From: Antrihabitans stalactiti
Lineage (GTDB): Bacteria; Actinomycetota; Actinomycetes; Mycobacteriales; Mycobacteriaceae
Direction of reading: 5' to 3'
Length of the DNA: 64,000 nt
NCBI RefSeq assembly: GCF_012932915.1
Contig: NZ_VCQU01000001.1
Span: 496,001 to 560,000 of the forward strand
Made by a program: the position numbers and the translations under genes. Shown here piece by piece: positions 15,676 to 25,079 of this stretch. Positions within the stretch are counted from its first letter, which is position 1. Each line of letters opens with the position of its first letter. The notes beneath the pieces were generated by a model. That model worked only from the letters and a program-made list of their open reading frames with translations, did not search any database and had not been told where the DNA came from.

Positions 15676-16158
15676 ATGCGGAAGACTGCAACCATGGGGG
15701 TTGCTGGTTGGGCGCTCGTCTTCTCGGTCGCGGCGATCGGCTGGCAAGTTCTGGCCACGTGGATTCGCTGGCCCCGCGTGGCGGTCGTCATGCGGCAGGG
15801 GGTCGTAGTTGGCCAGACGTCGGGCGGTTACACGGCCCATCTGATCGTCGTGAACAGTGGGGCCGAGGCTGCGACGATCGCGAACGCGGGAATCTACACC
15901 GATGACCCGAGCGTGCAGCGATTCGATATCGAGTACCAACGCGACAACGGAGTTGATATCGATGGTCCGGAACTTCCGGCTCGCATCGAGGCTCACGGCT
16001 GTCTGGTGTTCAAGTTTCCGAATGACCAACTGGCCTACATTCGCCCCGGCGACAAGTACGGCGGCTATGCCCAACGCTACAAGCGGTTCCGCCGATGGTT
16101 TCTGCCGTCGAGGCAGACTCCAATTCGTGAGTACACAACCAATCGCTGGATCACGTAG
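15676..16158 (+). CDS. Membrane-anchored hypothetical protein
   Basis: 160 residues from ATG 15676. One N-terminal membrane helix (GVAGWALVFSVAAIGWQVLA) is followed by a beta-rich soluble domain (VAVVMRQGVVVGQTSGGYTA, then HLIVVNSGAEAATIANAGIY). That pattern is seen in small proteins that interact with membranes. Function unknown. Codon use matches the chromosome, not the element. Confidence 0.6.
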   Translation: MRKTATMGVAGWALVFSVAAIGWQVLATWIRWPRVAVVMRQGVVVGQTSGGYTAHLIVVNSGAEAATIANAGIYTDDPSVQRFDIEYQRDNGVDIDGPELPARIEAHGCLVFKFPNDQLAYIRPGDKYGGYAQRYKRFRRWFLPSRQTPIREYTTNRWIT

Positions 16159-16499
16159 TAGGGAAATCTCCGATACTCGCTGATCACGGCCAATTCTGCG
16201 ACGGGAAACCTACCCAACGTCAGTGCAGTTGATTCCCTAGTTCTGTAGCAATCTCTGTATCTAGGGAGGGTCAGGCGGCCGCGATCGGGTCCGCAAGCTC
16301 GCTGGACTACTGCGAGAACCCCTCCCCCCCAGGTCAGCAATTTTCATGCCGCATGAATACCGACAACTCGCCGACGAGACCGTTGAGATTCCGCCGACGA
16401 CGGGCGCAATGCCGCTGCCGACATCATGTACTTGTGGACGAAGTCACCCGGCGTCGAGGCGAAATTTCACTCGAAGAAACCGCCGACGCCGGGTGACCG
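16159..16499. other. Gap with a long inverted repeat
   Basis: No convincing gene. A perfect 14-bp inverted repeat GTCACCCGGCGTCG/CGACGCCGGGTGAC lies at 16443-16456 and 16484-16497 with a 27-bp spacer. No T-run follows, so it is not a standard terminator. It sits at the ragged end of the neighbouring pseudogene. Confidence 0.45.
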
Positions 16500-17169
16500 T
16501 TGCCCGGCGCGAGGAAGGGATTCACCCATTTGTAGGCCTGCATGAGGCGGAGGAAAGTCTGCACTCGCTTCTCGCCGTCCCGGTTGATACGCGGTGCAAT
16601 ATCGATCAAGACCAGCCCGACTGACAGTCCCGGACCTTCCCTTCGGCTACCAGCGCTGCTCGACCGCCTAGCGAGGCACCCACGAGTACCGGCGGTCGGT
16701 CCAGCGCACCGACAATTGCGCGCAGATCGGCAACAAAATCGACGAGCGCATAGCTACCGTCTGGCGGCCACTCGCTGGCGCCGTGTCCGCGAGCATCCAC
16801 GTTGAAGACGAGCCAGCCGTGGTCGGCGAGGTGCGACGCAGTGCGCACCCAGGAGTGCCTGGTCTGGCCACCGCCATGCAACAACACAACTGTTCCGCGC
16901 GGATCGGCTGATGGCGTCCACCTGTCAGCGGCGAGACGGTTTCCGGCCACTACCGGGAGCGATTCGGCGTCTTCCATCGGAGACGTTTCAGCACGACCTG
17001 GGTGGAAGAAGTTCCAACCAGCAGCGACGTCGGTGACGGATTGCGCTACGCCGGAACACAACTCCAGATGAACACGATCGAGGCGGACGCTGCGAAGGTA
17101 GGTCATCGACGACATCCCGACCACGTCGCCGAAGCCGATCTGCAAGGCACGCGCACTCACACCTGCCAT
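16500..17169 (-). pseudogene. AraC-regulator/alpha-beta-hydrolase composite remnant
   Basis: The first about 60 residues (GVSARALQIGFGDVVGMSSM, TYLRSVRLDRVHLEL, SVTDVAAGWNFFHPGR) are the C-terminal half of an AraC-type DNA-binding domain with no upstream part. They run in frame into the start of an alpha/beta hydrolase: VVLLHGGGQTRHSW, NVDARGHGASEW, and the nucleophile elbow GASLGGRAAL. The hydrolase then shifts frame by one base near 16615 (family text GLVLIDIAPRI continues in another frame) and loses its C-terminal half, including the Asp and His. Deletion between two neighbouring genes followed by decay is the simplest explanation. Confidence 0.7.
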
Positions 17170-17349
17170 GCCGACGAGGCGTCCATCGTGATCTCCTGAA
17201 CGGGTATGTGCAGGTGCGGGGTGAGCTGGCTCGGGACCGTCATCAGATTCTGCGTCACGAGTGCGGCTTCGGCTAATAACATGCAGCCGGAATGGTCGCC
17301 GCCGCTATCCCGCGGGCTACTCAGCGGTCGCCTTTCTTGGATTGGGTTG

Positions 17350-18771
17350 CTATACGTGGGTCTTGGCGACGGCTTCGAGCTCAGCGAGGGCGACGGCGAG
17401 GTAGTTCGCCATTCTCTGCAGATGCGGGAGTTTGTCGCGGCAGCCGACGATGCCGATGTTCAGCCGACCGCCGGTCGAGAACGCAGTGATGTTGAGGGCC
17501 TGGCTGTGCATGAGCATGGACAGCGGGTAGGCCTCTTCCAACGTGGCTCCGCCGAGGTAGTGCGGCGCGGGCGGGCCTGGAACGTTCGACAGCACGAGAT
17601 TCGCGTGTGGCAGACCGCCTCGGCCCGCGATCCCGAGCAGTGACTGCGCCACCAAGGGGCCAGCGATCAGGACAGCTTCGCGTTCCCTCGCAGCGGGCGA
17701 TTTCCGCATCAAGGCTGCTTTGCCGTCGCTGGTGGATCGATTGATCGCGTTTAGACGCTCGACCGGATCGGCGAGCTCGGTGTGTAGTTTGGCGAGGACC
17801 ATGCTGACCGCGTTGCCGCCCGCGGCCACATTTGGCTGGCGTAGGGACACCGGGACACCGGCAGTGAGGCTGCGGACCTGCGGCTCTCCGATGTCCTCGA
17901 GATAGCGGCGAAGGGCAGCGGCACATATCGCGAGAAAGACGTCGTTGAGCGTCACCCCATACGCGGCCGAGACGGCCTTGAGGCGAGTCAGTTCATAGGT
18001 TTGAGTGACCGCTCGGCGCTGTCGGCTGATTCTGCCGTTCAGCGTCGGTGAGGTTGGTCCGCCAAATGGCAGGACGTTCTTGGGATCGCGTACCTCCGAT
18101 ACCTTCTTGGCGGCGTCGAGGACCAGTCTGCCGGCGTCGGCGACCCCGGCGACTATTCCTCGCAGACCCGTCGACAACGTGGCAATCCTCGGTTGGACCG
18201 AAGGGCCGGCGCCGGTGTTGTGCGGGTCGACAGTCCAGATCGGACGCGCAACGGGATTGGCCGGGTCCGTGGCCAGGCTCTTGATGAAGGCCTGGGTCCC
18301 GGCAACGCCGTCCATGAGCGCGTGGTGGACCTTGAAGTACAGCGCGAACCGACCGTCCTCGAGTCCTTCGATGATGTGTTGTTCCCACATCGGACGGCTG
18401 GGATCCAACGGACGCGAGTGGAGCCTGGAGATGAGGATGCCCAGCTCGCGTTGACTGCCCGGACGAGGCAGTGCCGAGTGCCGGAAGTGGTAGTCGAGGT
18501 CCACCGCGGTGGGGTCGAGTTGCAGCCACGGTCCGAGCAGCAGCGGCGGGAGATGATGGGCCAGGGTGTAGGTGAACGTGGGGGCGACGTCGTGTCGTTC
18601 ACGCATGCTCGCGACGAGTTCGCGGACGAATTCCGGGCCGGCCCCCTCAGGCGGGGTGAAGATCGCGCGGAGTCCAACGTGGCAGTACGCCTCGTCGGAT
18701 TCGAACAGGAAGAACCCACGGTCGACGAGATTGAGCGGGTGTTTGATCGGGCTACGGGTCTGCTTACTCAT
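17350..18771 (-). CDS. Wax ester synthase/diacylglycerol acyltransferase (WS/DGAT)
   Basis: 473 residues, full family length. The acyl-transfer motif HHALMDG is at residues 149-155, in the pattern HHxxxDG where the second His is the catalytic base. PLDPSRPMWEQHIIEG precedes it, and the C-terminal block with NVPGPPAPHYLGG and NITAFSTGGRLNIG is present. The enzyme esterifies acyl-CoA to a long-chain alcohol or diacylglycerol at the membrane, making storage wax or triacylglycerol. Its ATG overlaps the stop of the upstream acyl-CoA ligase by four bases. It is last in a four-gene operon: hydratase, hydrolase, ligase, WS/DGAT. Confidence 0.92.
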   Translation of the reverse strand: MSKQTRSPIKHPLNLVDRGFFLFESDEAYCHVGLRAIFTPPEGAGPEFVRELVASMRERHDVAPTFTYTLAHHLPPLLLGPWLQLDPTAVDLDYHFRHSALPRPGSQRELGILISRLHSRPLDPSRPMWEQHIIEGLEDGRFALYFKVHHALMDGVAGTQAFIKSLATDPANPVARPIWTVDPHNTGAGPSVQPRIATLSTGLRGIVAGVADAGRLVLDAAKKVSEVRDPKNVLPFGGPTSPTLNGRISRQRRAVTQTYELTRLKAVSAAYGVTLNDVFLAICAAALRRYLEDIGEPQVRSLTAGVPVSLRQPNVAAGGNAVSMVLAKLHTELADPVERLNAINRSTSDGKAALMRKSPAAREREAVLIAGPLVAQSLLGIAGRGGLPHANLVLSNVPGPPAPHYLGGATLEEAYPLSMLMHSQALNITAFSTGGRLNIGIVGCRDKLPHLQRMANYLAVALAELEAVAKTHV

Positions 18772-20234
18772 GCGGGTTGCCCCGATGGCATACGCGTCCC
18801 GCGGAGCGCCTTCTTGTCGATCTTGCCTACGGCGTTCTTGGGCAGCGCGTCTAGGACGTGGATCGTTTTGGGGCGCTTGTACTTGCTCAGATGAGTGGCG
18901 CAGCGCTCTTCGAGCTGTTGCAGATCGATGGTCGAACCGGGTCGCGGTTGCACGTAGGCGACCACGATCTCACCCCAGGTTGGGTCGGGTACGCCGATGA
19001 CAGCGGCTTCGAGGACTGCGGGTTCTCCCGCGAGCACGTCCTCGATTTCCTTGGGGTAGATGTTCTCCCCGCCGCGGATGATCATCTCCTTGGACCGACC
19101 CACCAGGCTCAGGTAGCCGTCAGCGTCGAGGTGCCCGACGTCGCCGGTACGCAGCCATCCATTGACGATGACCGCTGCTGTGTCGTCGGCGCGGCCGAGA
19201 TAGCCACGCATGACGTTCGGGCCTCGGACCACGACGTCCCCGTTTTCGCCCTGCGCAACTTCGTTGCCGTCGGGATCGAGAATGCGCAATTCCTGTCCGG
19301 GGAAGGGAATTCCGACGGTGCCGGCTTTCCGCACCCCGGAGACGGGGTTGATCGTCGAGCCGCAGGTTCCTTCGGAGAGCCCGTAGCCCTCCAGCAGTGG
19401 AAATCCGTAGCGGTTCTCGAAGCGGGCCAGCAGCTCGGCCGAGGCCGGGGCGGCCCCGCACACGGCGAATCGAACCGAAGAGGTATCCGGCTTCACCTCG
19501 TCCGGCAGTGCAGCAAGCATGCTGTAGATCGTGGGCACGGCACTGAAGAACGTCGGGCGCACGCTTTCGATCGTGGCGAAGAAGGTCCTGGGGTTGAATC
19601 GGTCGGCGATGACCACACTTCCGCCCGCGCGCAGCGGGGTGAGCACGCTGACCACGATGCCGTTGACGTGGAACAACGGCAGGATCAGCAGGCTGCGGTC
19701 GGTCGCGGTCATTTCGAGCGCCGCTTCGCCCATGGCCGTCATGGCGTCGAGGTTGGCGTGGTCGAGCATGACGCCCTTGGGCGTACCGGTGGTTCCGCTG
19801 GTGTAGATCAGCAGCGCGATAGCGGACTGGTCCGAGTGCGGCTTGGGCCCGGGGTCAACTGGCTCGTGGGCGATATCGCTGACGTGCAGTGTCGGCACTA
19901 TGGCCGGGGCGGCGTCGCCGTCGACAACGAGCAGGCGCGCGTCCGAGTCGGCTAGCTGGCGGTCGACTTCGGTTGGTGTGAGGGCCGGGTTGACCGGTGT
20001 GACGGTTGCACCGATGCGCCAGGCCGCGAAGAGCAGCACGACGAACTCGGGCCGGTTGCGGAGCTCGAGTGCCACGACATCGCCGGGGCCGATTCCGAGG
20101 CCATGCAGCTGACCGGCGGCCGCTTGGACGCGCTCGAGCAAGGTGACGTTGGTGAGCCAATGTCGGCCGTCGGAGATCGCGTGTCCGTCCGGGTCGCGGG
20201 CCGCCCGGTTGTCCGGCAGAGTGCTGTAATGCAT
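18768..20234 (-). CDS. Acyl-CoA synthetase (AMP-forming ligase)
   Basis: 488 residues of the ANL adenylating family. The P-loop-like core LLIYTSGTTGTPKGVMLDH (about 145), YGLSEGTCGSTINP, GWLRTGDVGHLDADGYLSL and the C-terminal catalytic lysine motif LPKNAVGKIDKKAL are all present. It activates a carboxylic acid to acyl-AMP and then acyl-CoA; the substrate is unknown. It sits five bases after the alpha/beta hydrolase and overlaps the WS/DGAT. Hydrolase-released acids would be activated here. Confidence 0.92.
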   Translation of the reverse strand: MHYSTLPDNRAARDPDGHAISDGRHWLTNVTLLERVQAAAGQLHGLGIGPGDVVALELRNRPEFVVLLFAAWRIGATVTPVNPALTPTEVDRQLADSDARLLVVDGDAAPAIVPTLHVSDIAHEPVDPGPKPHSDQSAIALLIYTSGTTGTPKGVMLDHANLDAMTAMGEAALEMTATDRSLLILPLFHVNGIVVSVLTPLRAGGSVVIADRFNPRTFFATIESVRPTFFSAVPTIYSMLAALPDEVKPDTSSVRFAVCGAAPASAELLARFENRYGFPLLEGYGLSEGTCGSTINPVSGVRKAGTVGIPFPGQELRILDPDGNEVAQGENGDVVVRGPNVMRGYLGRADDTAAVIVNGWLRTGDVGHLDADGYLSLVGRSKEMIIRGGENIYPKEIEDVLAGEPAVLEAAVIGVPDPTWGEIVVAYVQPRPGSTIDLQQLEERCATHLSKYKRPKTIHVLDALPKNAVGKIDKKALRGTRMPSGQPA

Positions 20235-20239
20235 TGCGG

Positions 20240-21151
20240 TTAGCGGGCTTTCGACTTCAGGTGGCGGGTCAGGAACTCGATCTGGTCGGCGACGATCTCT
20301 TCGAATGGTTCGCCGAGATAGAACGCGAAGTGTCCGGCGTCGTAGGTCTTGATTTCTGCGTGTGGTGCGGTGCGTGCGTAGCGAATCGTCTCCTCGGGCG
20401 GGGTGACGGAGTCGGTGTTGCTGACGCAGAACAGGATCGGCATCTTGACGTTCTTGGCCGACTTGCCCGGCCGGTAGGCCACGATCGTCGGGATGACGCG
20501 GGCAGCGACCTCGTTGCGAAACGGCATGCTCGGCGAAACGAGCGCTTCATAGCCGGGAAGTGCGTCGGGGGCGTTCATGAGCGCGAGTGATCCGGGTGGT
20601 CCCGCGAGCGGAATCATCGCTGGCTCGCCGCCGCGGACCATGGCGACCAGATCTTTGGCGAGGGTCGGCATTCCTTTCGCGGTCGCTTTGGGGCCCAGCG
20701 CCATCGCCGAGGCGAGCCCGTCGGTGAACGGGCACTGCGAAATCGCGGCGACAAGTTCGGGGTGGCGGGAGGCGACGGTGATCGAATGTCCGCCGCCGAA
20801 GGAACTCCCCCACACTGCGAGGCGTGTGCCGTCGACGTCGGGGCGACTCTCGAGGTGCGCGATCGCGGCGTCCCAGTCGGCGAGTTGGCGCTTGATGGAC
20901 AGCAGTTGGCGGGGTTCGCCGGTGCTGTCGCCGAAGTGCCGGTAGGTGAAGGCGAACGCGGCGATTCCCGCCTGGGCGAACCGTTCGGCGAACGCGTCCA
21001 GGCGCATCTCGCGGGTCGCGCCAAGTCCGTGGCCGAGGATCACCACGGGTGGATTCGCAACTCCGGCAGGCAAGTAGAGCCAGGCTGCGCAGGTGTCCTC
21101 ACCCGAGCGGAAGGTGACGTCTTTACGGATATAGGCAGGTGTTGATGACAT
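20240..21151 (-). CDS. Alpha/beta hydrolase
   Basis: 303 residues. Oxyanion region VVILGHGLGATREMR, nucleophile elbow WGSSFGGGHS, acid in CVSNTDSVTPPEE and His in YDAGHFAFYLGEPFEE form a complete triad of the dienelactone-hydrolase/acyl-hydrolase type. It is cytosolic, with no signal peptide. The ATG shares a base with the stop of the upstream enoyl-CoA hydratase (coordinate 21151). Substrate unknown; probably an ester or lactone intermediate of the pathway. Confidence 0.85.
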   Translation of the reverse strand: MSSTPAYIRKDVTFRSGEDTCAAWLYLPAGVANPPVVILGHGLGATREMRLDAFAERFAQAGIAAFAFTYRHFGDSTGEPRQLLSIKRQLADWDAAIAHLESRPDVDGTRLAVWGSSFGGGHSITVASRHPELVAAISQCPFTDGLASAMALGPKATAKGMPTLAKDLVAMVRGGEPAMIPLAGPPGSLALMNAPDALPGYEALVSPSMPFRNEVAARVIPTIVAYRPGKSAKNVKMPILFCVSNTDSVTPPEETIRYARTAPHAEIKTYDAGHFAFYLGEPFEEIVADQIEFLTRHLKSKAR

Positions 21152-22182
21152 CAGCGGACTACCTTTGCTTCTGCATTGCGCAGGCCGGGCACTGTGCCTG
21201 CTTGGAGGGCGGCGTCGAAGACGCCGGGGCTGTAGAGGGGCAGTTCACCGTCGGCGTCTGTGGTGGCCATGTAGTCGAGCATCAGTTCCTGGCCGATCTT
21301 GGACAGCGCGGTGGCGAGGAACTCTGCGCGCTCGATGTGCAGGCCATCCTCCAGCGATGCCGATCCGCCGAAGTAGACCGACCGTTTGATCGCGGCAACG
21401 GATCCCTTCGGGCGCGAACCGAAGTGCTGCGCGAGTTCGATCGCCCTCTCCAAAACCTGGTCCTGCGGAACCACATCGTCAACCGCACCGTTGGCCAAGG
21501 CCTCGGCGGGAGTGAAGGGCTTGCCCTCGAGGATCGCGACCAGGGATTTGTGGGTGCCGATCAGGCGAGTCAAGCGTTGTGTGCCGCCGCCACCGGGCAT
21601 GATGCCCAGCAAAATTTCGGGCTGGCCGATGAAGTAGTCGCCATCCGCCATGACACGCAGGTCGTTGGCCCACGTGAATTCCGCACCGAGGCCCAGTGCT
21701 GAACCGTTGAGGGCGGCCACGAAGATCACGCCGCTGCGGTTCATCTTCAGGAAGGTCTGGTGCACGCGTTCGAGCTGGATAGCCGGCCACAGGGGCGTCT
21801 TGCCGAGCACGGCTTTGAGTCCGCCTACGCTGTTGACTCCCTTGGCGGTGCGCGCAAGCGCGGAGGCGCCTTTGACACCGACCGAGGGAACGGTCGCGCC
21901 GCCTTCTTGGAGCCAGCGGACCTCGGCGTGGCTGACGAACCGCGTCGGATGGGTTCCGGTGAACACCACCGCGCGGATGTTCGGGTCGTTGTCGGCGCGC
22001 TCCACCAGCGCTTCGAGTTGTTCGGCGATGTCGTTGCCGAACAGGCCGAGCGGACCGCCGTCGATGCGGGCAACGAGCACGGCGCCACGGTCCTCGATCT
22101 CGAGGTGGCCTCTGACTTCTTGTGTCACTTCGCTAGTTCCTTCGAATTGCAGGTCTTGGAGTTCTCGCTGTTCACGACTCAT
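21151..22182 (-). CDS. Enoyl-CoA hydratase/isomerase family protein
   Basis: 343 residues from ATG 22182; the open frame extends further upstream, but those residues fall in the operator region. Crotonase-fold signatures are seen: AVVFTGTHPTRFVSHAEV, the oxyanion region IFVAALNGSALGLGAEFTWA, and PEILLGIMPGGGGTQRLTRL with a glycine-rich oxyanion turn. It is longer than the usual 260 residues because of an N-terminal extension and a C-terminal segment. First gene of the operon with hydrolase, ligase and WS/DGAT. It is transcribed divergently from the GMC oxidoreductase across three TetR-type operators. Confidence 0.85.
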   Translation of the reverse strand: MSREQRELQDLQFEGTSEVTQEVRGHLEIEDRGAVLVARIDGGPLGLFGNDIAEQLEALVERADNDPNIRAVVFTGTHPTRFVSHAEVRWLQEGGATVPSVGVKGASALARTAKGVNSVGGLKAVLGKTPLWPAIQLERVHQTFLKMNRSGVIFVAALNGSALGLGAEFTWANDLRVMADGDYFIGQPEILLGIMPGGGGTQRLTRLIGTHKSLVAILEGKPFTPAEALANGAVDDVVPQDQVLERAIELAQHFGSRPKGSVAAIKRSVYFGGSASLEDGLHIERAEFLATALSKIGQELMLDYMATTDADGELPLYSPGVFDAALQAGTVPGLRNAEAKVVR

Positions 22183-22214
22183 TTTTCTGCTCGGAATCGC
22201 GATCGCTGCAATGA

Positions 22215-22321
22215 CTATAACCAAGTTATAGTAGAGAAGGCAATGACTTCGATCGAGAAATATAACGAAGTTACAGGAGTGTGTGCAGACTGTTGACCCG
22301 GGCCTCATAACGAAGTTACAT
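22215..22321. promoter_or_regulatory. Three TAAC-N3-GTTA operators in a divergent promoter
   Basis: CTATAAC-CAA-GTTATAG (22215-22231, perfect palindromic arms), ATATAAC-GAA-GTTACAG (22260-22276) and TCATAAC-GAA-GTTACAT (22305-22321), spaced 45 bp apart. The same motif lies upstream of the TetR gene ending at 27849, so that regulator is the likely binder. Confidence 0.7.
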
Positions 22322-22351
22322 TGCTGGAGTCAGCCACTTCTAGGAGTTCCC

Positions 22352-23995
22352 ATGATGAAAACCGGTCACGACAGCGGCCCAAACCCCAGTCCAGCGCCGG
22401 ACGTCGACTGGGTGGTGATCGGCTCAGGCTTCGGCGGAAGCGTGGCTGCCCTGCGCCTCGCCGAGAAGGGCTATCGAGTGGCTGTCATCGAACGCGGACG
22501 TCGCTACGCGGACGAGGATCTTCCGGCCTCGGCATCGGATCGGGGTCGATTTCTCTGGGCACCCGCATTCGGACTGCGCGGGATCATGCGCAACCGCCCG
22601 TTCCGGCACGTCTTCAGCTCGACCCAGACGGGTGTCGGCGGTGGCAGTCTCGTCTACGGCGGTGTGCTGTTTCGAGCCCAAGAGAAGTTCTTTCAGGACG
22701 CGCAGTGGCGCGCGCTAGGGAATTGGGCACAGACACTCGACCCGCACTACGCCACTGCCGAGCAGATGCTCGGAGTGCAGACCACCCCGTGGGAGTCGGT
22801 GACCATGGGGCTCACGCGCGAGGTCGCCGAGCACTTCGGGGCGACCGAAACCTTTTCTGCCGCACCGGTCGGCGTCTTTTTCGGCATGCCGGGAGTGCGG
22901 GTCGACGATCCGTACTTCGGCGGCGAGGGACCGGCGAGAACCGGTTGTACGCGGTGCGGTTCATGCATGGTCGGCTGCCGCGTCGGCGCCGCGAATCGAC
23001 TGACGAAGAACTACCTGTGGTTCGCGGAGAAACGGGGCGCTCAGATCACTGCAGAACGCGAGGTCATCGACGTCTCCCCGATCGGCTCACCCGATGGGCG
23101 CGACGGATATCGCGTTACCACCCAGCGGCCCGGTTCACCACTCACACGCGACCGAACTACCATCACAACCCGGGGCGTGGTGTTCGCCGGCGGCGCCGTC
23201 GGGACCAACGAGCTACTTGCCGACTGCAAACATCGAGGCTCGCTCCCCCGCATCAGCGATCGGCTCGGCACCCTGGTCCGGACCAACAGTGAAGCCGTTT
23301 TGTCGGTCTTGCTGCCCGAAGACCGGCAAACGTGGCGCGACGTCACAGCGAGCAGTCGGGTCATTCTCGATGGGGACACTCAGATCGAGTTCCTCACCTA
23401 TGGGCAACACGGCGACTTCATGCGCCTGATGTTCACCCTGCTCACCGGCGAGGGCAGAGTGCCCAAGCGTCTGGCCAACTGGCTGGGCACTGTTGCCCAT
23501 CACCCCGGCCAGTGGGTCGAGACCATGCGCCAGGGATGGAGCAGTCGAACCTTGATGATGCTGGTCATGCAGGCCCGCGACAACGCGATTCGCTTCAAGG
23601 CCACCAAGCGCCGCTTCGGTCGGGGCTATCGACTCACGACTGCCGTCGACAGCGAGCGGCCCGCTCCGACCTATCTCGAGATTGGCCACCAGGTGGCGAA
23701 GTGGGTCGCTGAACGGACCGGCGGCATTGCACAGAGCAGCATCTTCGAAGCGTTCGGCAACATTCCTATGACTGCACACGTCCTCGGCGGCGCCACAATT
23801 GGGGCCGACGCCCGTTCCGGAGTCCTCGACACGCAACTCAAGGTTTTCGGCTACGAGAACATGGTGGTCTGTGATGCAGCCGCACTACCGGCCAACCCGG
23901 GCGTGAATCCAGCACTCACGATCACCGCACTCGCCGAGCATGCAATGGCGCACGTTCCCGCGGCACGAGAATTCGCTCGCGAGACGTGCAGGTAA
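22352..23995 (+). CDS. GMC-family (cholesterol-oxidase-like) flavin oxidoreductase
   Basis: 547 residues from ATG 22352, behind AGGAG. The FAD-binding motif VVIGSGFGGSVAALRLAEKG lies near residues 21-40. TQTGVGGGSLVYGGVLF is typical of GMC enzymes. A cysteine-rich GCTRCGSCMVGCRVGA block could bind a metal or Fe-S centre, as in fructose-dehydrogenase- and cholesterol-oxidase-like relatives. The C-terminal ALPANPGVNPALTITALAEH carries the usual His/Asn substrate region. It probably oxidises a hydroxyl on a sterol- or terpenoid-type compound (inference). It is monocistronic and lies under the divergent TetR operators. Confidence 0.85.
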   Translation: MMKTGHDSGPNPSPAPDVDWVVIGSGFGGSVAALRLAEKGYRVAVIERGRRYADEDLPASASDRGRFLWAPAFGLRGIMRNRPFRHVFSSTQTGVGGGSLVYGGVLFRAQEKFFQDAQWRALGNWAQTLDPHYATAEQMLGVQTTPWESVTMGLTREVAEHFGATETFSAAPVGVFFGMPGVRVDDPYFGGEGPARTGCTRCGSCMVGCRVGAANRLTKNYLWFAEKRGAQITAEREVIDVSPIGSPDGRDGYRVTTQRPGSPLTRDRTTITTRGVVFAGGAVGTNELLADCKHRGSLPRISDRLGTLVRTNSEAVLSVLLPEDRQTWRDVTASSRVILDGDTQIEFLTYGQHGDFMRLMFTLLTGEGRVPKRLANWLGTVAHHPGQWVETMRQGWSSRTLMMLVMQARDNAIRFKATKRRFGRGYRLTTAVDSERPAPTYLEIGHQVAKWVAERTGGIAQSSIFEAFGNIPMTAHVLGGATIGADARSGVLDTQLKVFGYENMVVCDAAALPANPGVNPALTITALAEHAMAHVPAAREFARETCR

Positions 23996-24109
23996 GAAAG
24001 CCGGTCGAATTCCCGATCCAGCGGTGCTGCCGCTCTCCGACCGTCGTTCCGTGTCAGGAGCACCTCTCGGCCCAGGATTTCATCAGCAGGGCCTTGCATT
24101 CAAGATGAC

Positions 24110-24135
24110 ATTATGTTCATAATAGTATGATCATA
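24110..24135. promoter_or_regulatory. ATTATG-N2-CATAAT operator pair before the SDR operon
   Basis: ATTATG-TT-CATAAT (24110-24123, perfect arms) and TATG-AT-CATA (24126-24135, perfect). A 12-of-14 match occurs at 30108-30121 between the old-yellow-enzyme gene and the TetR gene at 30175. Confidence 0.65.
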
Positions 24136-24212
24136 AGCCAATGTGAACGAGGACCCGAAATGCCAATGCTCGCCGACATACTCGACCTCCCCTGTGAACT
24201 CCGGGGGATGGA

Positions 24213-25079
24213 ATGAGCAGCACGTCCACCAACCTGGCCGGCAAAGTCGTCCTGATCACCGGCGGCAACGGCGGCATCGGCGCAGCAACCACGCGCGAAC
24301 TCCTCGAGCGTGGCGCGAAGGTATCCATTGCTGATATCGACCCCGCGACCCCCGCTCGAGCTGCCCAACTGCCCGGCGAAGTCCTCGGCTGCGTCGCCGA
24401 CGTCCGCGACCGCGCGTCACTCGACAACGCGGTTGCCCAAGCCATCGATCGATTCGGCCACCTCGACATCGTCATCGCGAACGCCGGCCTCCTCGCCAAG
24501 GCCGCAACGATCCGCAACACGCCGATCGCCGACCTCGAAGCGACCTTGGCCGTCAACGTGACAGGAGTCGCCAACACGGTCCAAGCAGCACTCGAGCCGG
24601 TCATCGTCAGCCAGGGCCAGATCGTGCTGATCAGCTCGGTATTCGCCTTCCTCAACGGCATGGGAACCATCCCCTACGCCATGAGCAAGGCAGCCGTGGA
24701 ACAACTCGGGCGAGGATTACGCGTAGAACTCGCCGACCACCACGTCTCGGTGCTCACGGCGTACTTCTCGCTCGTCGACACTGACATGATCAAAAACGGC
24801 GTCGACCAGGACCCGGTGGTGATGGACCTGCTCTCGACCCTTCCCAAACCGATGCTCAAACGGGTCACCCCAGCATCGGCCGCCACCGCACTTGTAGACG
24901 GCATCCAGGCCAGATCGTCTGTGGTCGTTCATCCAGGACTCTGGCGACCCGTCTCGGTATTGCGCGGCCTGCTCGGCCCCACCCTCGACACCCGTTTCAC
25001 CCGCGACCGCCGCATCCTCGACGTGCTCGCCCGCCTCGACAACCGCACCACGAACTCGAGCAAGAAGGAACTGGCATGA
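24213..25079 (+). CDS. Short-chain dehydrogenase/reductase
   Basis: 288 residues. NAD(P)-binding motif VVLITGGNGGIGAATTRELL, NAG motif VIANAGLLAKAA, and catalytic Ser (LISSVFAFLNG) with Tyr-x-x-x-Lys (PYAMSKAAVEQLG) are intact. It interconverts an alcohol and a ketone with NAD(P)H; substrate unknown. First gene of an operon in which the next two genes overlap by ATGA. The operator pair at 24110-24135 lies about 80 bp upstream. Confidence 0.9.
   Translation: MSSTSTNLAGKVVLITGGNGGIGAATTRELLERGAKVSIADIDPATPARAAQLPGEVLGCVADVRDRASLDNAVAQAIDRFGHLDIVIANAGLLAKAATIRNTPIADLEATLAVNVTGVANTVQAALEPVIVSQGQIVLISSVFAFLNGMGTIPYAMSKAAVEQLGRGLRVELADHHVSVLTAYFSLVDTDMIKNGVDQDPVVMDLLSTLPKPMLKRVTPASAATALVDGIQARSSVVVHPGLWRPVSVLRGLLGPTLDTRFTRDRRILDVLARLDNRTTNSSKKELA

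Noticed and set aside
16346-16624. 92-residue plus-strand open frame
   Set aside because: Overlaps the hydrolase pseudogene; no ribosome-binding site or domain.
18858-19955. 365-residue plus-strand open frame
   Set aside because: Antisense shadow of the acyl-CoA ligase.
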